From positions 1 to 64,000 of the forward strand of contig JAFUXA010000012.1 of assembly GCA_017470985.1 (NCBI GenBank): DNA of 64,000 bases, in the 5' to 3' direction. The notes beneath the pieces were generated by a model, which made no database searches, was not told the DNA's origin, and worked only from the letters and a program-made list of their open reading frames with translations. Origin of the DNA: Lachnospiraceae bacterium (GTDB lineage: Bacteria; Bacillota; Clostridia; Lachnospirales; Lachnospiraceae). The translations under genes and the position numbers were made by a program. Shown piece by piece: positions 9,420-18,432 of this stretch. Position 1 is the stretch's first letter, and each line of letters opens with the position of its first letter.

Positions 9420-10546
9420 TATATTTCCTCCCCTGTAAGAGCAGCAAGATCGTAAGCCTGAGCCATCCTTTCACCACCTTCTGCATTTGGATGCAGATGG
9501 TCACCCTGATGGAAGGATTCTTTCACATAAGACGGGTTATTTTCATCCCGAAGCAGTTTATCAGCATCAAATACAAAGTCAAAGAGTTCGCAGGTACGAA
9601 TCCATTCGTTGATTTGAACACGCAGAGCCTCCATTTCCTGAGTGTATCCTTTTTTTACATAGCCTGTTCGTGGCGTCAGTGTTTGGGCGACAATGCGGAC
9701 TCCTCGGCTGTGAAGCTGATTTGCGATAGTTGTTACAGCGGTTACATATTTATCAAAAGAGATCACTGATTCTGTTTTCTTCGTGTAATAGGAAATATCA
9801 TTTACACCCAATGCAAAGATCACTGTGTGGAGATTAGTAAAACTCAAAACGTCCCGCTCAAATCTGGCAGTACCCATTTCGCCATAAGAACTGCCCATGA
9901 ATCCTGGAACCTCATAAAGCAGACAGTTTCCGCCGATTCCTGCGTTCATCAGTGAATATTTTCCACCATAGGTTTTAAAAAGCCGTTCGCGCAGGGGTTT
10001 TACCCATCTGTTCATAGCAGTAATGCTGTCGCCAAAGGCAACGATCACCTTAGAGGATTCCTCTGACTGCACTTCAATTCGGTCAAGAGAAACCACAGCA
10101 TCGTAGAGGTTATATTGCACTTTATAAGATTCCTTCTGTATTTCTGGGAGCACTTTATCCATGGTATGATTGCCGGGATAGGCAACTGCCTCCTCCAATG
10201 TCATGTTACTGTCCTGAACTTTTGATATATAGTAAATCCGGATTTCCAGCTCCTCACCGGCGGAAATTGGAATCGAAACCGGGTCGGAATAGGTATATCC
10301 TCCTTTCTTTATGGAAAAGCTGGTCTTTCCTTCTGCCGTAATATCGTATTTTCTGTTCTTGCACCAGATAGTTACAGCACCGATATCATAGGAGCGTTTT
10401 CCGTAAATGTTGGAAAAACGCATTCTTATTGTCCCGCCTGATATCTGGGAAGTTACTTTGAAAATAACTGTTTTCTTTTTGCCCTGCAGCATGCCCTTTG
10501 CAAAAGAAGGTGCTGCGGACTGACTCCATATGGTTGTCCAATTCAT
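9419..10546 (-). CDS. SGNH/GDSL-family carbohydrate esterase
   Basis: A 375-residue protein. An N-terminal beta-sandwich (about 1-150) precedes an SGNH hydrolase domain: block I AFGDSIT with the nucleophile serine near residue 173, GGNCLL (block II Gly), LGVNDI (block III Asn) and DHLHPNAEG (block V Asp/His). This two-domain layout is seen in acetylxylan-type esterases. It lacks a signal peptide. First gene of the minus-strand cluster with the deacetylase and GH2, divergent from the AraC regulator, so removal of acyl groups from an imported oligosaccharide is the likely job. Confidence 0.85.
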   Translation of the reverse strand: MNWTTIWSQSAAPSFAKGMLQGKKKTVIFKVTSQISGGTIRMRFSNIYGKRSYDIGAVTIWCKNRKYDITAEGKTSFSIKKGGYTYSDPVSIPISAGEELEIRIYYISKVQDSNMTLEEAVAYPGNHTMDKVLPEIQKESYKVQYNLYDAVVSLDRIEVQSEESSKVIVAFGDSITAMNRWVKPLRERLFKTYGGKYSLMNAGIGGNCLLYEVPGFMGSSYGEMGTARFERDVLSFTNLHTVIFALGVNDISYYTKKTESVISFDKYVTAVTTIANQLHSRGVRIVAQTLTPRTGYVKKGYTQEMEALRVQINEWIRTCELFDFVFDADKLLRDENNPSYVKESFHQGDHLHPNAEGGERMAQAYDLAALTGEEI

Positions 10547-10655
10547 TTTTTTTACCTCTGCTTTCTTTTAGAATAATGTAAATTGCAGCAGCTCTATACT
10601 GCCTTTTTATAATTATTGCTTATGTGGTATACTATGATAAATGGGGGTGATTTAC

Positions 10656-11681
10656 GTGGAAAGTATTATTCATCTGTATTTTAATAATACAGAAGAAATC
10701 AGGCATAGAGACGGATCTTTTATCGTCAATTTTCTAAGTAATCGAACGGTAGACCGGGACTATTTTACCGAACTTTCGATAGCAGTCAGTGTCCATACTC
10801 GGGAGGAGTATCTTTTCTTCAATTACATGGATCAGAACTCTTTCTGCATTCACACCCCGGCAGAAAGTGCTGTTTTTACGGAAACGTATCTACATAAGCA
10901 TAATTTTTTTGAATTAATGTATATAATGCGCGGAAAAGCAACTGTAATGATTGAGGAGGAAGAAGTTACCTATTCCGCAGGAAATTTATGTTTGATGAAC
11001 CGCAATACCATGCACCGAGAAACGGAAATGGCAGATGCGGACATTATGTATATCAGTATTGATCCTTCCCTGATTGTCCAATGGCCGAAACAACTGGCAC
11101 AGCCTTTTCAATACAGAAGCATTCTTAACCGTTTCTTCACCGAGAATCTGTCTGAGAGGACTGGAAGTAAACGGGATTATGTGGATTTTCAGCTGCTTGG
11201 AGAAGATCAGATTCCGACCATTGCGGGGGAAATCATACAGGCTTATACCCAGAAGAGGATTGGTTATCAGTTTGATATCTACTCTTCGCTTCTTCGTCTC
11301 TTTGCTGTATTGGAAAATCCGGAACAATACAAAGCAACCTATGTATCAATGGGTTACGGCCGAGAACTGGTTACTCTGGAAAATGCCAAGCGGATCATTG
11401 AAGAAAACCACGGCGTTATCCGAAGAACAGAACTGGCTAAAAAACTGAATTACTCCTGTGAGTATATTTCACAGATCATCAGGAAACATACCGGTTACAC
11501 TTTCAAAAAATACTGTCAGAAAGTGCAGCTGCAGGAAGCTGCCAGGCTATTAAGAAGTACAGATTTATCCGTCAGTAAAATAGCAGCTTCCCTGGGATAT
11601 GAAAATCGAACGCAGTTTTACAAGATATTTCAGGAGGAATATCAGCTTACCCCGTCTGAATACCGGAAAATAAATCATTAG
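10656..11681 (+). CDS. AraC-family transcriptional regulator
   Basis: About 341 residues. An N-terminal cupin-like sugar-sensing domain (HKHNFFELMYIMRGKATV and a NRNTMHRE segment) is followed by a C-terminal pair of helix-turn-helix motifs ending in SKIAASLGYENRTQFYKIFQ and a TPSEYRK tail, the AraC signature. The start is set at GTG 10656 because GGGGGTGA lies 5 nt upstream; ATG 10641 overlaps that site and lacks its own. It is divergent from the esterase-deacetylase-GH2 genes and convergent with the transporter, so it is the likely local activator. Confidence 0.85.
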   Translation: MESIIHLYFNNTEEIRHRDGSFIVNFLSNRTVDRDYFTELSIAVSVHTREEYLFFNYMDQNSFCIHTPAESAVFTETYLHKHNFFELMYIMRGKATVMIEEEEVTYSAGNLCLMNRNTMHRETEMADADIMYISIDPSLIVQWPKQLAQPFQYRSILNRFFTENLSERTGSKRDYVDFQLLGEDQIPTIAGEIIQAYTQKRIGYQFDIYSSLLRLFAVLENPEQYKATYVSMGYGRELVTLENAKRIIEENHGVIRRTELAKKLNYSCEYISQIIRKHTGYTFKKYCQKVQLQEAARLLRSTDLSVSKIAASLGYENRTQFYKIFQEEYQLTPSEYRKINH

Positions 11682-11689
11682 AAAAGGAG

Positions 11690-13150
11690 TTATTTTCCGT
11701 TTCTTTCAAAAAAGGTTTTCATTTCCTGTCGGATCTGATTGGTTATAGGATACTTTCTGTAGATTAAGACCGATATTACACCCAGTATTGCAGGTATCAG
11801 ACCCATGATGACAATAAACCAGTTTAACATGGCTGGAATCCGGGAAACATCACCGGCGAAGCGGTTTCCTTCTTCTACTACATAACCGATGCTGGTGAGA
11901 ACGATTCCAACAATGGCTGTCGAGAAAGCGGCCTGCATTTTCGTAATGAATCCATCTGTAACGGTTGTAAGGGCGGAACGATCTTTGCCGGTTTTATAAA
12001 TTCCATAGTCGACAACCTCCATCTGCACAAACGTCTGTGGTACAAAGTCCGTACCGACACCGGTCGCCATGATAAACATTGTCAGGAAGAACATCCAGGG
12101 AGCACGCTGCAGCAACCCGGTAATCTGTGCGATAAACAGAATACAACCGCCGATTGACTGAATGGTCAGGAGAGTACAGGTCATTTTTACTGGATCCTTA
12201 AACAGCTTCATCAGAGGTCTGCCGAGAAGGGCACCAAGAACCATAGGCACGACTGTGATAACAGAGGAAATACCGCTGTACACTGCAAAGAGATCCATAT
12301 CTGCAATACCGGTAGTCAGATCTGCGCAGAAGCCCCACTTGATATAATAGGTAGGAGTTGCGAAAATCAGTGACCAGATAAAGCCGGCAAAGAGACCCTT
12401 TAATGCAAAAATTACCATCGCTTTGTTTTCACGGAACAGATCAAAGAAGTCTTTTATATTCAGTTTTTCGGCAGAATTCTGTTCCACATAGTGTTTTTCC
12501 TTAACCATAAACCATCCGATCAAAGATATGACGGAGGTACTTATAACAAGGAGAAAAATTACCCGGCCGGCAGCATCATGATAGCTCATACCGCCTGAAT
12601 TCAGCGCAATGACAGCTACGGTAAATACGATATTGGCAACTATGCCGGTGAAGAAAGACATCAGCCGGGGACCAATTGCCAGTTTCGTTCGCTGGTTTTC
12701 ATCGGTGGACATGGTTCTGTAAAGCAGGATATCCTTATAGAAAGAACTTCCAATGTCATAGATGAGATAAAAGAGGATCACCCATCCGACGAGGATTGCA
12801 GGTGTTCCGATAATCGCATTTGGAATGGCAAAAAGTGCGATTGCACCGATGGATTCCATGATAATACTGATGAGAAAAAAAGGTTTGTATTTGCCAACTT
12901 TTGTCCGCTTTGAACTGTCAATAATGAAGCCCTGAATAGGGTCGTCAACTGCATCGATAATTCGTGCTGCCATGAGAAGGACAGTCGCAAGAATAGATGC
13001 GTAACTGATACCTGAATACTCGGTCATGTACACCATAAGCATGGATGACATCATTACACCAGTAATGGCATTGGTGAATGAAAGCGCAGTTGTGGCGAAA
13101 CAGTCTTTAAAACCGATATACTCAGTTTTTTTTACTTTCTCATTCCTCAT
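11690..13150 (-). CDS. MFS sugar:cation symporter, GPH (glycoside-pentoside-hexuronide) family
   Basis: A 486-residue protein with 12 predicted membrane segments. AARIIDAVDDPIQGFIIDSS near residues 62-81 matches the conserved Asp-rich loop of the MelB/GPH family, and the segment around VVDYGIYKTGKDRSA near residue 380 matches the second GPH signature. It likely imports the oligosaccharide handled by the neighbouring GH2, esterase and deacetylase. A GGAGGG site lies 4 nt before the ATG and a TTGACA promoter lies upstream. Convergent with the AraC regulator, with only 8 bp between them. Confidence 0.88.
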   Translation of the reverse strand: MRNEKVKKTEYIGFKDCFATTALSFTNAITGVMMSSMLMVYMTEYSGISYASILATVLLMAARIIDAVDDPIQGFIIDSSKRTKVGKYKPFFLISIIMESIGAIALFAIPNAIIGTPAILVGWVILFYLIYDIGSSFYKDILLYRTMSTDENQRTKLAIGPRLMSFFTGIVANIVFTVAVIALNSGGMSYHDAAGRVIFLLVISTSVISLIGWFMVKEKHYVEQNSAEKLNIKDFFDLFRENKAMVIFALKGLFAGFIWSLIFATPTYYIKWGFCADLTTGIADMDLFAVYSGISSVITVVPMVLGALLGRPLMKLFKDPVKMTCTLLTIQSIGGCILFIAQITGLLQRAPWMFFLTMFIMATGVGTDFVPQTFVQMEVVDYGIYKTGKDRSALTTVTDGFITKMQAAFSTAIVGIVLTSIGYVVEEGNRFAGDVSRIPAMLNWFIVIMGLIPAILGVISVLIYRKYPITNQIRQEMKTFFERNGK

Positions 13151-13193
13151 ATTTCCCTCCGTTTTAATTTAAAAATTAAGTTGAATATATAAT

Positions 13194-13223
13194 AAAATAT
13201 GGAATAGCATCGAACAATGTCAA
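13194..13223 (-). promoter_or_regulatory. Sigma-A-type promoter of the GPH transporter
   Basis: On the minus strand TTGACA (13218-13223) is followed by an 18-nt spacer and TATTTT (13194-13199), about 45 bp before the transporter ATG. The consensus -35 makes it credible; the weak -10 fits a promoter needing an activator such as the adjacent AraC protein. Confidence 0.5.
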
Positions 13224-13336
13224 AAGAATCCCCGTTTTTATAAAACTGTATCAAAATTTACACGCTTTAAAACAAAAATAAAAAAGAAAAAATGATAGAA
13301 ATTGAAGAAATTAAGAAAATAGCTCGTAACGAAAAT

Positions 13337-13366
13337 GGAGCAATCAATATGATTGCTCCGTTTTTT
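13337..13366 (+). terminator. Intrinsic terminator with T-tract on the plus strand
   Basis: A 10-bp perfect stem GGAGCAATCA/TGATTGCTCC, 3-nt loop, then GTTTTTT. No plus-strand gene lies upstream within 1.6 kb (AraC ends at 11681), so the transcript it ends is unknown. On the minus strand only ATTTT follows, so it could weakly end the glp-like operon. Confidence 0.65.
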
Positions 13367-13479
13367 GCCCTCGAATAGTGAAAGGAGAACTATTCGGGGG
13401 CATCCCCCTTATTTTGCATGCATTTGTATTAAGTGAGTAAATGTGAAATGCATGCCTACTCCTAAAAACTCAAAAAAGT

Positions 13480-13845
13480 CTATTTTGCAGTTACATTTTT
13501 GGTAGCTATAACGTCAACTCCTGTGCCGCATACATTTGCTAAAACCACATCGCCGATGGCAACTGGTGCATCAACGCATACATTTTCCAGAGCTTTGGCA
13601 ACATCGAAAATCATTCCCTTTGGAATGTCTTCTCTTGTTTTGCAAGAAACCATGGCAATCTTGCCATTCTTTACACGAACAGAAGATGTGACGATTCTTG
13701 TAGGATTGGTTACTTCCTTGCGAGCGTAGATATCGCCACGCTTACAAGTATTACCTGTTACATCTGTTACTTCACCATTTTCAAGTGTTACTGTTAATTG
13801 GCATCCCATAGGACAGCCGATACATGTTAAATGTCTTGTTTCCAT
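13480..13845 (-). CDS. DUF1667 iron-sulfur/zinc-type protein of the glp-like operon
   Basis: A 121-residue protein with an N-terminal cysteine cluster (CIGCPMGC at residues 8-15, then Cys near residue 33 in NTCKRGD), resembling the four-Cys start of molybdopterin-type domains, then a small beta domain. DUF1667 proteins almost always follow GlpA-like and NAD(FAD) oxidoreductase genes, as here (2-bp gap). It probably takes the electron-carrier place that GlpC fills in enterobacteria; that role is inferred, not demonstrated by this sequence. Confidence 0.85.
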   Translation of the reverse strand: METRHLTCIGCPMGCQLTVTLENGEVTDVTGNTCKRGDIYARKEVTNPTRIVTSSVRVKNGKIAMVSCKTREDIPKGMIFDVAKALENVCVDAPVAIGDVVLANVCGTGVDVIATKNVTAK

Positions 13846-13847
13846 CC

Positions 13848-15107
13848 TTATGCCTCCTCAATCTTTATTGTGATATCTGTTAAATCAGGATACTCAGCAA
13901 GCTTGCTCTTTAAGAGAACTACCTGCTCCATTTCTCCAGGTGCCATAACCTGTTTCTTGCGCTTGTTAATAAGCTCATCTCCGAAGTATGTAGCAATAGC
14001 GCAGTTCTTAAATACCTGTCCAACACGGAATCTGACTGTTACATTCTCATCCATTTCTTCTGGACGAATTGTGCAAGGAACAGTGTAACGAACACCGTCT
14101 ACAGCGTTAATCTTTACTTCCTTAGCGTTTGCTGTCTTACCTTCCTTGATATATTTAGCAGCGTTCTTACCTGCATTTGTAGCTTCCTGAGATACGAAGT
14201 CAACCAGGTCATGTACATGAAGTACATTTCCACAAGCGAAGATTCCTTCGATGTTTGTCTCTAAACTATCATTTACAATAGGGCCAGAAGTAATTGGGCT
14301 TAAATCAACGCCAGCAGTCTTGGAAAGTTCATTTTCAGGAAGAAGACCACATGACAGAAGAAGAGTATCACAGTCATAATGGATTTCTGTTCCAGGAATT
14401 GGCTTACGATCAGGACCAACCTCTGCGATTGTGATTCCTTCTACTCTTTCCTTACCCTGAATATCTACTACAGTGTGTGACAGATATAATGGAATATCGA
14501 AATCATCCAGACACTGTACAATATTTCTCTTTAATCCACCTGAGTAAGGCATAAGCTCTGCAACTGCAAGAACCTCTGCTCCTTCAAGTGTCATACGACG
14601 AGCCATAATAAGACCGATATCACCAGATCCCAGGATTACAACCTTGCGTCCTGGCATATATCCTTCAATATTTACAAGTCTCTGAGCTGTACCTGCAGAG
14701 AAGATTCCAGCAGGTCTGTATCCAGGAATGTTGAGAGCACCACGGCTACGCTCGCGGCATCCCATAGCCAGGATTACAGCTTTAGCTTCTACAGTGAACA
14801 TACCATCAGTTTTGTTCATGGCTGTTACAACCTTGTCGTTGCTGATGTCCATTACCATGGTATTTAATTTGTACTCGATGTTTCTCTCTTCAACCTGTGC
14901 GATAAATCTGCTGGCGTACTCAGGACCTGTAAGTTCTTCCTTGAAAGTGTGAAGACCGAATCCGTTGTGAATACACTGGTTCAAGATACCACCAAGTTCA
15001 TTATCTCTTTCAATAATTAGAATTGAATCAATTCCGTTATCCTTTGCTGCAACGGCAGCTGCCAGACCAGCAGGACCACCACCAACAATTACTAAATCAT
15101 AATTCAT
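13848..15107 (-). CDS. NAD(P)/FAD-dependent oxidoreductase of the glp-like operon
   Basis: A 419-residue pyridine nucleotide-disulphide oxidoreductase-type flavoprotein. The FAD motif VGGGPAGLAAA lies at residues 8-18, a second Rossmann motif ILGSGDIGLIMARR near residue 156, and the late FAD motif GIFACGNVLHVHD near residue 288. There is no CxxxxC redox pair, in line with this subgroup. It probably passes electrons from the GlpA-like subunit to NAD or another acceptor. Middle gene of a three-gene operon. Confidence 0.87.
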   Translation of the reverse strand: MNYDLVIVGGGPAGLAAAVAAKDNGIDSILIIERDNELGGILNQCIHNGFGLHTFKEELTGPEYASRFIAQVEERNIEYKLNTMVMDISNDKVVTAMNKTDGMFTVEAKAVILAMGCRERSRGALNIPGYRPAGIFSAGTAQRLVNIEGYMPGRKVVILGSGDIGLIMARRMTLEGAEVLAVAELMPYSGGLKRNIVQCLDDFDIPLYLSHTVVDIQGKERVEGITIAEVGPDRKPIPGTEIHYDCDTLLLSCGLLPENELSKTAGVDLSPITSGPIVNDSLETNIEGIFACGNVLHVHDLVDFVSQEATNAGKNAAKYIKEGKTANAKEVKINAVDGVRYTVPCTIRPEEMDENVTVRFRVGQVFKNCAIATYFGDELINKRKKQVMAPGEMEQVVLLKSKLAEYPDLTDITIKIEEA

Positions 15108-15121
15108 TTTATGTGTCCTCC

Positions 15122-16555
15122 TTATATCTTCTTGTTGTATCCAAAGACAATCTTTGAATTCTTACCGTTTTTATCTACATCAAACATGCTCATTGGAACT
15201 TCGCGCTCTAAGATTTCCATAACCTTTGGTGAGCAGAAGCCTGCTTGGCAACGTCCCATTCCTGCACGAGTTCTTCTCTTGACACCGTCAAGTGAACGAG
15301 CACCCAAAGTTCTATGGATTGCATCCAGGATTTCTCCTTCTGATACAGATTCGCAGCGGCAGATTATCTGACCGTATGCTGGGTTCTCTTTAATAAGAGC
15401 ATTTCTCTCTTCGATTGACATGTTAGAAGGATTCAGGATTCCTTTTCTGATGCCATTGAAGTTTGGATTCTTCTCAAGGCCAAGTGACTCAGCAACCTGT
15501 GTTGCGATTAATTCACCAATAGCTGGAGCAGATGATAATCCAGGAGATTCAATGCCGGCTGCATTGAAGAATCCCTTTGCATCTTCAGCTTCGCCCAGAA
15601 TGAAGTCTCCGCCATCCTCATGAGCTCTAAGTCCTGCAAATGATGTAATTACCTGACGGTAAGGTACATTCTTGACTGAGAGTGAAGAAGTAGGAGCTAA
15701 TGAATCAAGACCTTCCATTGTAGTATTGAGTGCTTCCTTGTCCTCTACATCCTCAGCTGTAGGACCAACCAGGAGATTTCCATGAACTGTTGGTGTAACC
15801 AACACACCCTTACCCATCTTAGAAGGTAACTGGAATATTGTATGACTTACATGATCACCAGCTGCTTTGTCCAGAAGCATGTACTGTCCTCGTCTGGCTG
15901 TGATATGTAACTTCTTGTCACTTACCATATTGTTAAATGTATCTGCATATACACCAGCTGCATTTACAACAACCTTTGCTTCAATTGCCTCAGTATCAGT
16001 TGTAAGTTTGTATCCATCAGCTGTCTTTTCGATGTTCTTTACTTCTGTATTTAAGAAGAACTCAACACCGTTATCAGCAGCATTTTCTGCAAATGCCATT
16101 GTGAGATGGAATGGACATACAATTGCACCTGTTGGAGCGTAGAGAGCATCTACAACATCATCAGCGATGTTTGGCTCCATTTTAAGAAGCTCATCTCTAT
16201 CGATTATTTTCAAATCAGGGACACCATTTGCTTTACCTTTTTCAAGAAGCTCCTGAAGTCCGGCAGGATCCTGATCCTTGGTTCTAACAACCAGTGAACC
16301 ATTTCTTGTAAATGGGAAATCCAAATCCTTTGCCAACTGATCCATCATTTCATTTCCGCGCACATTCATCTGTGCCTTAAGGCTACCTGGTTTTGCATCG
16401 AAACCGGCATGTACAATTGCGCTGTTTGCTTTAGATGTTCCACAACATACATCTTCTTCTCTTTCGATAACGCATGCCTTTACATTGTACTTTGATAATT
16501 CTCTTGCGATGGCGCTGCCGATTACACCAGCACCAATGATTGCTACATCATACAT
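15122..16555 (-). CDS. GlpA-like FAD-dependent glycerol-3-phosphate dehydrogenase with BFD-type [2Fe-2S] domain
   Basis: A 477-residue protein. An N-terminal DAO domain has the FAD motif IIGAGVIGSAIARELS at residues 6-21 and a CCGTSKANSAIVHAG segment near residue 38. The C-terminal BFD-like domain carries four cysteines as CRCESVSEGE and GRCQAGFC. This layout is shared by anaerobic GlpA and by hydroxyacid/G3P dehydrogenases of Clostridia, so G3P to dihydroxyacetone phosphate is the favoured reaction. The leader terminator upstream and glpP elsewhere in the window support the G3P link. Confidence 0.87.
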   Translation of the reverse strand: MYDVAIIGAGVIGSAIARELSKYNVKACVIEREEDVCCGTSKANSAIVHAGFDAKPGSLKAQMNVRGNEMMDQLAKDLDFPFTRNGSLVVRTKDQDPAGLQELLEKGKANGVPDLKIIDRDELLKMEPNIADDVVDALYAPTGAIVCPFHLTMAFAENAADNGVEFFLNTEVKNIEKTADGYKLTTDTEAIEAKVVVNAAGVYADTFNNMVSDKKLHITARRGQYMLLDKAAGDHVSHTIFQLPSKMGKGVLVTPTVHGNLLVGPTAEDVEDKEALNTTMEGLDSLAPTSSLSVKNVPYRQVITSFAGLRAHEDGGDFILGEAEDAKGFFNAAGIESPGLSSAPAIGELIATQVAESLGLEKNPNFNGIRKGILNPSNMSIEERNALIKENPAYGQIICRCESVSEGEILDAIHRTLGARSLDGVKRRTRAGMGRCQAGFCSPKVMEILEREVPMSMFDVDKNGKNSKIVFGYNKKI

Positions 16556-16627
16556 ATGTAACGTCTCCTTCCTATAAATACACTTTAAACTACATTGATT
16601 AGTCTATATGCCAAAGGGTTGATGGCA

Positions 16628-16680
16628 CAAAAAAAGCAAGGAAAATAAGACGAGACCTGCTCGTCTGATTTACCTTGCTC
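16628..16680 (-). terminator. Leader terminator of the glp-like operon (probable GlpP target)
   Basis: On the minus strand a roughly 20-bp stem with two mismatches (arms AGCAAGGTAAATCAGACGAG and CTCGTCTTATTTTCCTTGCT, 5-nt loop) is followed by seven U. It lies between a strong promoter and the start codon 73 bp further on, so transcription must pass it to reach the coding region. This is the geometry of GlpP-type antitermination. Confidence 0.85.
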
Positions 16681-16713
16681 TAATCTCTGGTAATTTGTTA
16701 AGTTTGTAAACTA

Positions 16714-16742
16714 ATTATATATCCTAAGTTTCCATCTGGCAA
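16714..16742 (-). promoter_or_regulatory. Strong sigma-A promoter of the glp-like operon
   Basis: On the minus strand TTGCCA (16737-16742), a 17-nt spacer and TATAAT (16714-16719). The expected start near 16707 gives a leader of about 150 nt that contains the terminator at 16628-16680, leaving only about 27 nt upstream of the hairpin for protein binding. Confidence 0.8.
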
Positions 16743-16927
16743 TACTTATTTCGTTAATTTATTTTTTAACAATCTTTTGGCGGAAAATATGGTAGTATGT
16801 TTAGTATGAATATTACAAATAGTATTTATTATAGTTACAGATGTAAGCAGAAAATGGGATAAAATATTTTACAGAGATTTATGCTGTAAATGAAGTTGAG
16901 TTATATAGAAAGAACAGAGGGAGATAT

Positions 16928-17905
16928 ATGGCAAACAAAGCAAATCAGAAGTTAAAGTTATTATATATATTGGAAATGCTTCGACAGAAAACGGACGAAA
17001 ATCATCCCATAAGTACCAAGGATATAATTGCGGAACTTGCTCGTTATGATATAGAGGCGGAGCGTAAAAGTATATATAGAGATATAGAAATACTTCAGGA
17101 AGCGGGAGTGGATGTAATTAAAGCGGAGAGAAATGCGGGCTACTATATGGGTAGTCGTGAATTTGAATTGCCTGAGTTGAAGCTTCTGGTGGATGCGGTG
17201 CTGGCCTGCAAATTTATTACTGAGAAGAAATCCAAGGAGCTGGTGAACAAGATAGAGACTCTGGGCAGTGTATATCAGGGCAAAGAACTTCAGCGTCAGG
17301 TTGTGGTGTCTGACAGAGTAAAAGCCGGCAACGAGGGAATCTATTATACAATTGATGTTATATACAACTGTATCAACAATAATCACAGGCTGAATTTTAA
17401 ATATGTGAATTGGAATACTGAGAAGAAATTAGAATACCAACATGATGGTCAGGTATATGAGGTGAGCCCTGAATTTCTGTTGTGGGATAGTGAGTACTAT
17501 TATCTGGTTGCATATGATCACAGGGCGGATGATATAAGACATTATCGTGTGGATAAGATGCGATTTGCATCAGAGAGTGATGAAACCCGTGGAGGAAGTG
17601 GAGCTCGCAAGAAGTTGAAGAAATCGGATTATACCAAGAAGCATTTTGGAATGTTTTCCGGTGAATCCAGGGAAGTGACTATGAGAGCACCGAAATCTTT
17701 GACAGGTGTTTTGATTGACCGTTTTGGTACAGATATTAATATGCGTACGGAAAAAGATGATGTGATTGTACGCACAGAAGTTGAGGTCAGCGCACAATTC
17801 TATGGCTGGTTAGTAGGATTAGGGGGCAGCATAAAACCTGTCTATCCGGAGGATGTAGTAGCAGATTATAAGAAATATTTGCAGAATGTTCTAAAAAATA
17901 TTTAG
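16928..17905 (+). CDS. WYL-domain transcriptional regulator
   Basis: A 325-residue regulator. An N-terminal winged helix (about residues 8-65, including AERKSIYRDIEILQEAG) is followed by a WYL ligand-sensing domain around residues 140-225, with YVNWN, VSPEFLLWDSEYYYLVAYD and HYRVDKM. WYL proteins often sense nucleic acids or nucleotides and control many processes. It is divergent from the glp-like operon, but GlpP antitermination better explains that operon, so the target is unknown. AGAGGGAG precedes the ATG. Confidence 0.88.
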   Translation: MANKANQKLKLLYILEMLRQKTDENHPISTKDIIAELARYDIEAERKSIYRDIEILQEAGVDVIKAERNAGYYMGSREFELPELKLLVDAVLACKFITEKKSKELVNKIETLGSVYQGKELQRQVVVSDRVKAGNEGIYYTIDVIYNCINNNHRLNFKYVNWNTEKKLEYQHDGQVYEVSPEFLLWDSEYYYLVAYDHRADDIRHYRVDKMRFASESDETRGGSGARKKLKKSDYTKKHFGMFSGESREVTMRAPKSLTGVLIDRFGTDINMRTEKDDVIVRTEVEVSAQFYGWLVGLGGSIKPVYPEDVVADYKKYLQNVLKNI

Positions 17906-17911
17906 ATTCAA

Positions 17912-18268
17912 TTACTCTGCTGTAGAGTCAGTGCCGTGTGGATTGCTATATTTCCATGCGGCCTGTGCTACGTCCATAAGCATTTCACGACCTCTTGAAT
18001 CCAAGAGTCTATACATATCTATTAGCATGGCTTCCTCTGAAGTGAGCTTGCCATGTTTCGTGTCTACGTCAGCAATGGTTCCCAGAAGATAATCTGTAGA
18101 AATATCTAAATAAGCAGCAATTCGTTTTAAAGTTTCATAATCAGGTCTGCGTTTATTTACAATATACCCGGAAATGGTATTTGGAGCGACATTTACATTG
18201 CCTGCAACTTCATTTCTTGATACGCCGCGTAATTCAAGAGCATAAGCTAATCTATCACCAAGTTCCAT
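17912..18268 (-). CDS. XRE-family helix-turn-helix regulator
   Basis: A 118-residue protein. Residues 5-62 form a Cro/CI-type HTH (SRNEVAGNVNVAPNTISGYI then LKRIAAYLDISTDYLLG), followed by a helical tail with a MLIDMYRLLDSRGREML segment typical of dimerising SinR-like regulators. The start is supported by AAGGAGG upstream. It is convergent with the WYL gene (6 bp apart). Target unknown. Confidence 0.85.
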   Translation of the reverse strand: MELGDRLAYALELRGVSRNEVAGNVNVAPNTISGYIVNKRRPDYETLKRIAAYLDISTDYLLGTIADVDTKHGKLTSEEAMLIDMYRLLDSRGREMLMDVAQAAWKYSNPHGTDSTAE

Positions 18269-18432
18269 TTGTACCTCCTTATATATGGAAAATATCCACA
18301 GTTATTATGATAGATAAAATGAGAGGAAAATGGACAAAGTGTGCCGAAACGCGACGGCAAGTCGCAAAGTGCCACATTGTTGAAATGTATACACAATTAA
18401 CACGAAAGATATAAATTTTTCTGAATAAAGCC

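Larger units (their letters stand above)
13151..13479. other. Intergenic region with four hairpins and no gene
   Basis: 329 bp between the GPH transporter and DUF1667 starts. No frame with a ribosome site is visible. From left to right: the transporter promoter, an A-rich stretch, a plus-strand terminator (13337-13366), a stem GCCC-CGAATAGT/ACTATTCG-GGGC (13367-13401), a small GGGGG/CCCCC hairpin, and a 10-bp inverted repeat GCATGCATTT/AAATGCATGC (13416-13455). For the minus-strand glp-like operon these lie immediately after the last stop codon. Confidence 0.6.
16556..16927. other. Divergent regulatory region between glp-like operon and WYL regulator
   Basis: 372 bp without a gene. The left half is the untranslated leader, terminator and promoter of the minus-strand operon. 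The right half is A+T-rich (including a TTTATTTTTT run) and leads to the WYL regulator; no clear consensus promoter for the latter is seen. Confidence 0.7.
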
